From NCBI RefSeq assembly GCF_014203595.1, contig NZ_JACHJK010000001.1, forward strand, positions 560,582-624,581: DNA of 64,000 bases, read 5' to 3'. The translations under genes were made by a program, and so were the position numbers. The notes beneath the pieces are model-generated. The model searched no databases. It was not told the DNA's origin and worked only from the letters and a program-made list of their open reading frames with translations. Below, one piece after another: positions 59,461-64,000 of this stretch (position 1 is the stretch's first letter; each line of letters begins with the position of its first letter). This DNA comes from Streptomyces echinatus (GTDB taxonomy: Bacteria; Actinomycetota; Actinomycetes; Streptomycetales; Streptomycetaceae).

Positions 59461-59484
59461 ATACGACGTCCTACGTCCTACGTC
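59461..59484 (-). promoter_or_regulatory. Operator-like dyad and direct repeats before the importer operon
   Basis: ATACGACGTCCTAC (59461-59474) is a near-palindrome on core GACGTC (59465-59470). It is followed by two 7-bp direct repeats CTACGTC (59471-59477 and 59478-59484). The site lies 37-60 bp before the solute-binding start. Dyads on GAC-GTC with flanking GTA/TAC are typical targets for GntR/FCD-type regulators of sugar-acid genes; none is encoded nearby. Confidence 0.5.
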
Positions 59485-60133
59485 CGGTCGGTAGCGCGAC
59501 CATAGGAGGGGCCGTGGGGGCGGTCAAGACGGCACACACGAATGGCGTAGGCGCCAGAGGTCGGGCCAATGGGGGTGGTGGGGGTGGGAGCGGCGGGGCT
59601 GACGGGGGGTGCCGTTGGGTTGTGGGGTTCTTTCGCCCGGCGGTGTTGGTGTGGTTGGTGTGCCAGCTCTGTGCGTGGTCCGCCGTTCTGAGCTGGGGCA
59701 TGGGGAGGTGCTCGGGTGGTCCTCTGGCGCGAATCTGCCAATCGCTCCCCGATCGCCGGCGCAGGGCCGTCCTTGCGTCCTCCGTCGTGCCGGCGTGGTC
59801 AATGCATGTGGGGGGTCGGGCAGTTGTAGGGCGCAGGTGTCTGTTGAGTTTAGACGCGGAGCGTCACTCTGGGTGTACGAAGCGTGAAATTCGCGAGGGG
59901 AGGGGAGCAGGGGGGAGGCGCGAACGTGGCGCCCGGGCGGCGCTGTCTGGCGAAGAGGCGGAGGGAATGTTGAGGGAATCGCGGTCGGGTCTGGAAGCAG
60001 TCGGCGCCATTTCCGGGTCACCGGGGGTCGGGTCGGGGAGGGTGGTGTCCGAGGTGGCGTCCTTGCTCGGGGGGTCCAGGCGCTGTCCCGGCGTGAGCGT
60101 CCGTCGGCTCGTGGCCGCGCCGGTGGGGGTGGC
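59485..60133. other. Stretch with no convincing gene
   Basis: About 650 bp between the importer operon and recO region. Base composition is lower in GC than the rest and codon-position bias is weak. Open frames exist on both strands (59514-60140 plus, 59524-60021 minus) but encode low-complexity Arg/Gly/Pro/Ser sequence with no recognisable domain or ribosome binding site, so I do not call them. An inverted repeat CCAGCTC/GAGCTGG (59663-59669, 59690-59696) is the only structure seen. It may be a decayed gene or an RNA. Confidence 0.5.
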
Positions 60134-60352
60134 GTGGTGAAGCCCCCCGTCGGGAGTCATGTGATGGACACCCATACCGGCAAGGTCGGTATCGTCATGG
60201 GGCACGAGGGGCCGTACGTGCAGTTGAGACCGTACGGGGGCGGGCGGGAGTGGGACGCCGAGCCGGGCGTGCTGCGCAGTGCGACCGCCGCCGAGCGGCT
60301 GAGCGCGGCGACCGCGTACGCCAACGCCCGCAGTCGCGGAGAGGCTCTCTAG
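60134..60352 (+). CDS. Small conserved hypothetical protein (72 aa)
   Basis: 72 residues starting GTG GTG AAG (either GTG possible, 60134 or 60137). The sequence MVKPPVGSHVMDTHTGKVGIVMGHEGPYVQLRPYGGGREWDAEPGVLR has a beta-rich KOW/SH3-like look: a Gly-rich TGKVGIVMGHEGPYVQLRP core, then a helical tail ATAAERLSAATAYANARS. I do not know a named family. It precedes recO by 30 bp and may be cotranscribed. Confidence 0.65.
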   Translation: MVKPPVGSHVMDTHTGKVGIVMGHEGPYVQLRPYGGGREWDAEPGVLRSATAAERLSAATAYANARSRGEAL

Positions 60353-60382
60353 CCGCTCCGGGCATGGGCGAGAATGGTGGGC

Positions 60383-61129
60383 ATGAGTCTGTTCCGCGAC
60401 GACGGCATCGTGCTGCGCACCCAGAAGCTGGGTGAGGCGGACCGGATCATCACGCTGCTCACGCGCGGTCACGGGCGGGTACGCGCCGTGGCGCGCGGGG
60501 TGCGGCGCACCAAGTCGAAGTTCGGGGCCCGGCTGGAGCCCTTCTCCCACGTCGACGTGCAGTTCTTCGCGCGCGGGAGCGAACTGGTCGGGCGCGGGCT
60601 GCCGCTGTGCACACAGAGCGAGACGATCGCTCCGTACGGTGGCGGGATCGTCACCGACTACGCGCGGTACACCGCCGGTACGGCCATGCTGGAGACGGCC
60701 GAGCGGTTCACCGATCATGAGGGCGAGCCGGCCGTCCAGCAGTACCTGCTGCTGGTCGGGGGGCTGCGGACGCTCGCCCGGGGCGAGCACGCGCCCCACC
60801 TCGTCCTCGACGCCTTTCTGCTGCGCTCCCTGGCCGTCAACGGGTACGCGCCCAGCTTCGGCGACTGCGCGAAGTGCGGGATGCCCGGCCCGAACCGTTT
60901 CTTCTCGGTCGCCTCCGGCGGTTCCGTCTGCGTCGACTGCCGGGTGCCCGGCAGCGTCGTACCGTCCCCGCAGACCCTGGTACTGCTCGGGGCGCTGCTT
61001 ACGGGAGACTGGGAGACGGCGGACACGTGCGAGGCGCGGTACGTCCGCGAGGGCAGCGGGCTGGTGTCCGCCTACCTGCACTGGCATCTGGAGCGCGGGC
61101 TGCGCTCCCTCCGGTACGTAGAGAAGTAG
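60383..61129 (+). CDS. recO: DNA repair protein RecO
   Basis: Anneals SSB-bound ssDNA and loads RecA with RecR and RecF. 248 residues from ATG 60383 (ATG 60374 is in frame but has no better context; GAGAAT lies 7 nt before 60383). An N-terminal OB-fold (1-80; [27 protein letters not shown] and [17 protein letters not shown]) and a helical C-terminal domain with a zinc-finger CAKCGMPGP...CVDCR (residues ~170-195) are present. Neighbours recO-uppS are conserved in actinobacteria. Confidence 0.95.
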   Translation: MSLFRDDGIVLRTQKLGEADRIITLLTRGHGRVRAVARGVRRTKSKFGARLEPFSHVDVQFFARGSELVGRGLPLCTQSETIAPYGGGIVTDYARYTAGTAMLETAERFTDHEGEPAVQQYLLLVGGLRTLARGEHAPHLVLDAFLLRSLAVNGYAPSFGDCAKCGMPGPNRFFSVASGGSVCVDCRVPGSVVPSPQTLVLLGALLTGDWETADTCEARYVREGSGLVSAYLHWHLERGLRSLRYVEK

Positions 61130-61155
61130 TTCACGGTCGAGGAGACGAGAAGCAG

Positions 61156-62004
61156 ATGGTCGTACGCGGGATCCTGGGGCGCCAGCGGCGCGAGTACAAG
61201 GCGCCGGAGCCGCACCCGTCCGGTGCCCGCGCACCCAAGCTCCCGGGTGAGCTGGTGCCGAACCACGTCGCGATCGTCATGGACGGCAACGGGCGGTGGG
61301 CGAAGGAGCGCGGTCTGCCGCGCACCGAGGGGCACAAGGTCGGTGCCGAGCGGGTGCTGGACGTGCTCCAGGGCTCGATCGAGATGGGTGTGCGCAACAT
61401 CTCCCTGTACGCCTTCTCCACCGAGAACTGGAAGCGGTCGCCCGACGAGGTCCGTTTCCTGATGAACTTCAACCGCGACTTCATCCGCAAGACGAGGGAC
61501 CGGCTCGACGAGCTCGGGATCCGGGTGCGCTGGGTGGGCCGTATGCCCAAGCTGTGGAAGTCGGTCGCCAAGGAGCTCCAGGTCGCGCAGGAGCAGACCA
61601 AGGGCAACGACCTGCTCACCCTGTACTTCTGCATGAACTACGGCGGGCGCGCGGAGATCGCCGACGCGGCGCAGCGGATGGCCGAGGACGTGAAGGCCGG
61701 CCGGCTCGACCCGTCCAAGGTGTCCGAGAAGACCATCCAGAAGTACCTGTACTACCCGGACATGCCGGACGTCGACCTGTTCCTGCGCCCGAGCGGTGAG
61801 CAGCGCACCTCCAACTACCTGCTCTGGCAGAGCGCTTACGCCGAGATGGTCTTCCAGGACGTGCTGTGGCCCGACTTCGACCGCCGTGACCTGTGGCGGG
61901 CCTGCATGGAGTACGCCTCCCGGGACCGGCGTTTCGGCGGGGCCGTCCCGAACGAGGAACTGATGGCCATGGAAGCCGCCATGAAGGGTGATTCCACCTC
62001 CTAG
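61156..62004 (+). CDS. uppS: Isoprenyl transferase / undecaprenyl diphosphate synthase-type (cis-prenyltransferase)
   Basis: Cis-prenyltransferase that extends FPP with IPP to make the lipid carrier for cell-wall synthesis; in actinobacteria chain length varies. 282 residues. The catalytic start is [25 protein letters not shown] (Asp in MDGNGRW), then the [13 protein letters not shown] motif, and the C-terminal [29 protein letters not shown] block. A 35-residue N-terminal extension ([32 protein letters not shown], spread over the first 35) is typical of Streptomyces. Starts 26 bp after recO. Confidence 0.94.
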   Translation: MVVRGILGRQRREYKAPEPHPSGARAPKLPGELVPNHVAIVMDGNGRWAKERGLPRTEGHKVGAERVLDVLQGSIEMGVRNISLYAFSTENWKRSPDEVRFLMNFNRDFIRKTRDRLDELGIRVRWVGRMPKLWKSVAKELQVAQEQTKGNDLLTLYFCMNYGGRAEIADAAQRMAEDVKAGRLDPSKVSEKTIQKYLYYPDMPDVDLFLRPSGEQRTSNYLLWQSAYAEMVFQDVLWPDFDRRDLWRACMEYASRDRRFGGAVPNEELMAMEAAMKGDSTS

Positions 62005-62044
62005 CCATCGTGGGTTCATGCGGGCCGCCGAGGATGCGGGACTC

Positions 62045-63370
62045 ATGAGACGTCTCACCCCTGTCCTCGCCCTCGGCGCCCTGCTGCTCGCCGCGCTGCC
62101 CGCGCACGCCGCCGACGGCCCCGCGCACCGCGAGAGTTACGGCACCAAGGCGCCGTACTCCCCTGTGCAGAACCCGCGTGGCTACCAGAAGGCCCCGGCC
62201 GGTTTCGTTCCCGTCTTCACCGAGAACGTCTCCCGGCACGGGTCCCGGGCGGCCACCGACAGCGAGGACGGGGACCTGATCCTCGCGCTGTGGGACAAGG
62301 CCGAGTCGGAGGGTCAACTCACCCGCAGGGGCGAGGAGTTCGGGCCGAAGGTGCGGGCTCTGCAGGCCGCCATGGCGAAGGTCGGCTACGGCAACCTCAG
62401 CGGGCGCGGCCGGCAGGAGCTGGCGGCGGCCGCCGTGCGCATGGAGCGGCGGCTGCCGTCGCTGTTCGCGAAGATCGCCGACGACGGGGAGAGGATCGAC
62501 GTCGTCAGCTCCGGGCAGGGCCGGGCCGTCGGCAGCGGTACCGAGTTCGCGGACGCGCTCGCCGGTGCCGCCCCCGAGCTGAAGCCGCTGATCGGGCCGG
62601 GCCGGACCGACAAGGACCTGCTGTACTTCCACAAGTCGGCGGGCGGGGCCGCCTACCGTGAGTACATCGAGAACGACCAGCGCCTCAAGGACACCCTGAA
62701 GGGCATCACCGGCCAGGCCAGGACGCGTGAGGCCGCCCGGTGCGTGCTGCGGAAGATCTTCGAGGAGTCCTTCGTCGAGCGGATCGACGACCAGGTGGGC
62801 GCCGCCCAGGCCGTCTACAACCTGTACGCCATCGCCCCGGCGATGAGCGAGGAGAGCCCGGACGGCGGGGGCTGGGGCATGGAGCGCTACATCTCCCCTG
62901 CGGACGCGGCCTGGTTCGGCTATCTGTCCGACGCGGAGGACTTCTACGAGAAGGGTCCGGGGTTCCTGGACAGCGACATCACGTACAAGATGGCGGACGT
63001 GCTCCTGGACGACTTCTTCAAGCAGGTCGAGGCCAAGCGGGACGGCACCGGCGGCCTCGGCGCCGAACTCCGCTTCACGCACGCCGAGGAGATCATTCCG
63101 CTGGCCGCGCTGATGGGGCTGCCGGGCAGCACGCGGCCTGCGGCGCCGGGGGAGGCGTACACGTACGCCGACAACCCGTGGCGGGGCGCCTCCGTGGCTC
63201 CCCTGGGTGCCAACATCCAGTGGGACGTCTTCCGCAAGGGCGACCGCTATCTGGTCCGCATGCTCTACAACGAGAAGGAGACGGCCTTCAAGACGGGGTG
63301 CCGTCCCGTCGCGAAGGGCAGCACGTTCTACGACCTGAACGAACTGGAGCGCTGCTTCGGCCGAGGCTGA
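62045..63370 (+). CDS. Secreted histidine phosphatase, MINPP-like (inositol polyphosphate phosphatase)
   Basis: 441 residues with a Sec signal peptide (MRRLTPVLALGALLLAALPAHAA, cleavage near 22). The branch 2 histidine acid phosphatase motif SRHGSR is at 63-68 (His65 nucleophile, Arg64/68), and the downstream proton donor is an HAE (FTHAEEIIPL, near residue 345) rather than the HD of classical phytases; this is the MINPP signature. It would dephosphorylate phytate-like inositol polyphosphates outside the cell. Two Cys pairs near the end (CVLRK, TGCRP and CFGRG) may form disulfides. No pho box is visible upstream. Confidence 0.82.
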   Translation: MRRLTPVLALGALLLAALPAHAADGPAHRESYGTKAPYSPVQNPRGYQKAPAGFVPVFTENVSRHGSRAATDSEDGDLILALWDKAESEGQLTRRGEEFGPKVRALQAAMAKVGYGNLSGRGRQELAAAAVRMERRLPSLFAKIADDGERIDVVSSGQGRAVGSGTEFADALAGAAPELKPLIGPGRTDKDLLYFHKSAGGAAYREYIENDQRLKDTLKGITGQARTREAARCVLRKIFEESFVERIDDQVGAAQAVYNLYAIAPAMSEESPDGGGWGMERYISPADAAWFGYLSDAEDFYEKGPGFLDSDITYKMADVLLDDFFKQVEAKRDGTGGLGAELRFTHAEEIIPLAALMGLPGSTRPAAPGEAYTYADNPWRGASVAPLGANIQWDVFRKGDRYLVRMLYNEKETAFKTGCRPVAKGSTFYDLNELERCFGRG

Positions 63371-63576
63371 GCGAAGGGGGCGAGGGGCCAAGGGGCTGGG
63401 AGGCCAAGGGGCCGGGGCCCGGTGGTGGCCGGGTGGGGGGCGCTTGCCCGCGTTGGCGGGGTGCCGCTGCGCCCACCCGTGCCGCCCCAGCGGCACGACT
63501 GCCCGCAACGGCGGCGGCGCATGGCACGACGGACGGTGCCGCAACCCCCTGGGGGCGCGGGGAACTGCGCGATCAG
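63371..63576. repeat. Cluster of dispersed intergenic repeats between phosphatase and zur
   Basis: GTGCCGCTG (63461-63469) pairs with CAGCGGCAC (63488-63496), flanking a CGCCCACCCGTGCCGCC block, and is followed by ACTGCCCGCAACGG. Further on, around 63543-63573, is the element CCCCCTGGGGGCGCGGGGAA then CTGCGCGATCAG; the GGGGCGCGGGGAACTGCGCGA sequence is a repeat I know from intergenic gaps of many Streptomyces genomes. No gene in this stretch. Confidence 0.7.
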
Positions 63577-63993
63577 TCAGTCGGTCTTCGCCGCGCAGTC
63601 CGCGCACGTGCCGAAGATCTCCACCGTGTGGGCCACGTTGACGTAGCCGTGTTCCGCGGCGATGGCCTCCGCCCACTTCTCCACCGCCGGGCCCTCCACC
63701 TCCACCGCCTTGCCGCAGGTGCGGCAGACCAGGTGGTGGTGGTGTTCGCCGGTCGAGCAGCGGCGGTAGACCGACTCCCCGTCGGACGTGCGCAGGACGT
63801 CGACCTCGCCGGCCTCGGCGAGGGACTGCAGGGTGCGGTAGACCGTGGTCAGACCGACGGAGTCGCCCTTGTGCTTGAGCATGTCGTGCAAGTCCTGCGC
63901 GCTGCGGAACTCGTCGACCTCGTCCAGGGCCGCCGCCACGGCTGCACGCTGGCGGGTCGCGCGGCCCTTCACGGGCGGTCCAGCGGTCGTCAC
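63577..63993 (-). CDS. zur: Zinc uptake regulator Zur (Fur family)
   Basis: A zinc-responsive repressor of 138 residues. The N-terminal winged helix (about 10-80; ATRQRAAVAAALDEVDEFRSAQDLHDMLKHKGDSVGLTTVYRTLQSLAEAGEVDVL cut over helices) precedes the dimerisation domain with metal-binding HHHHLVCRTCGKAVEVEG and the structural CADC near the end. The position after uppS in the conserved Streptomyces order supports Zur over Fur or Nur. The stop is at 63577-63579 and the ATG at 63991-63993, only 7 nt from the window edge, so its promoter lies outside. Confidence 0.93.
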   Translation of the reverse strand: MTTAGPPVKGRATRQRAAVAAALDEVDEFRSAQDLHDMLKHKGDSVGLTTVYRTLQSLAEAGEVDVLRTSDGESVYRRCSTGEHHHHLVCRTCGKAVEVEGPAVEKWAEAIAAEHGYVNVAHTVEIFGTCADCAAKTD

Positions 63994-64000
63994 CGTTGCC

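Noticed and set aside
59514..60140. Possible 208-residue protein (plus) or 165-residue protein (minus)
   Set aside because: Low-complexity translation, no ribosome binding site, weak codon-position bias.
62005..62044. PHO box before the MINPP-like phosphatase
   Set aside because: A single GTTCATG is present but the required second 11-bp direct repeat is missing.

Overview
This window looks like a chromosomal core segment of a Streptomyces (high-GC actinomycete). The GC content is very high, third codon positions are almost all G or C, GTG starts are common, and the gene order (comEC, holA, rpsT/lepA, hemW, hrcA-dnaJ, rsmE, phoH-ybeY-era, leuA, recO-uppS, zur) is the conserved order of that genus. 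No rRNA, tRNA, CRISPR array, transposase or phage gene was found.

Layout. 1-4.2 kb: the 3' end of comEC, a 30-bp minisatellite, an arylamine N-acetyltransferase, a small acidic protein, holA and divergent rpsT. 4.3-11.7 kb: lepA, a long-chain acyl-CoA ligase, a SpoIIE-type phosphatase and hemW. 11.8-13.9 kb: a Uma2 protein of atypical base composition, a DUF3097 protein and an MBL-fold hydrolase. 14.0-25.2 kb: the CIRCE-controlled hrcA-dnaJ operon, nitronate monooxygenase-rsmE-VOC protein, a secreted protein, tricorn protease, a HIT protein, RNase Z and a probable adenine deaminase. 25.1-30.2 kb: an MFS exporter and a D-glucarate pathway (kdgD-gudD) followed by a PfkB kinase. 30.4-33.6 kb: phoH-ybeY-CorC-like protein-MmcQ. 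33.6-36.4 kb: a DHA2 exporter with its divergent regulator, then a cytidine-deaminase-like protein without catalytic residues. 36.8-39.9 kb: three secreted or membrane genes resembling a WxL/DUF916 surface system. 39.8-42.6 kb: glnK-amtB with GlnR-like half-sites, then era. 42.6-48 kb: a regulator, an epimerase, a beta-glucosidase, a GNAT enzyme, and a protealysin-like protease with an emfourin-type inhibitor. 48-52.7 kb: leuA with a Leu-rich leader peptide, a TerB-like protein, a sialidase and a tiny secreted two-Cys protein. 52.9-59.4 kb: a NanA/DapA-family lyase with a complete peptide-type ABC importer that includes a permease-ATPase fusion; next to the sialidase this suggests scavenging of sialic acid or a related 2-keto sugar acid. 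59.4-60.1 kb: a stretch with no convincing gene. 60.1-64 kb: recO, uppS, a MINPP-like histidine phosphatase and zur.

Regulation visible in sequence: CIRCE, GlnR-like half-sites on an 11-bp period, leuA attenuation, several dyads in front of catabolic or exporter genes, GC-rich terminators, and a recurring layout in which a -10-like hexamer lies 6-7 nt before the start codon (probable leaderless transcripts). The most novel-looking locus is the 36.4-39.9 kb cluster. It has the small-secreted / large WxL-like / DUF916-membrane composition known from Firmicutes, and a shared 17-bp motif sits about 100 bp before each of its first two genes.
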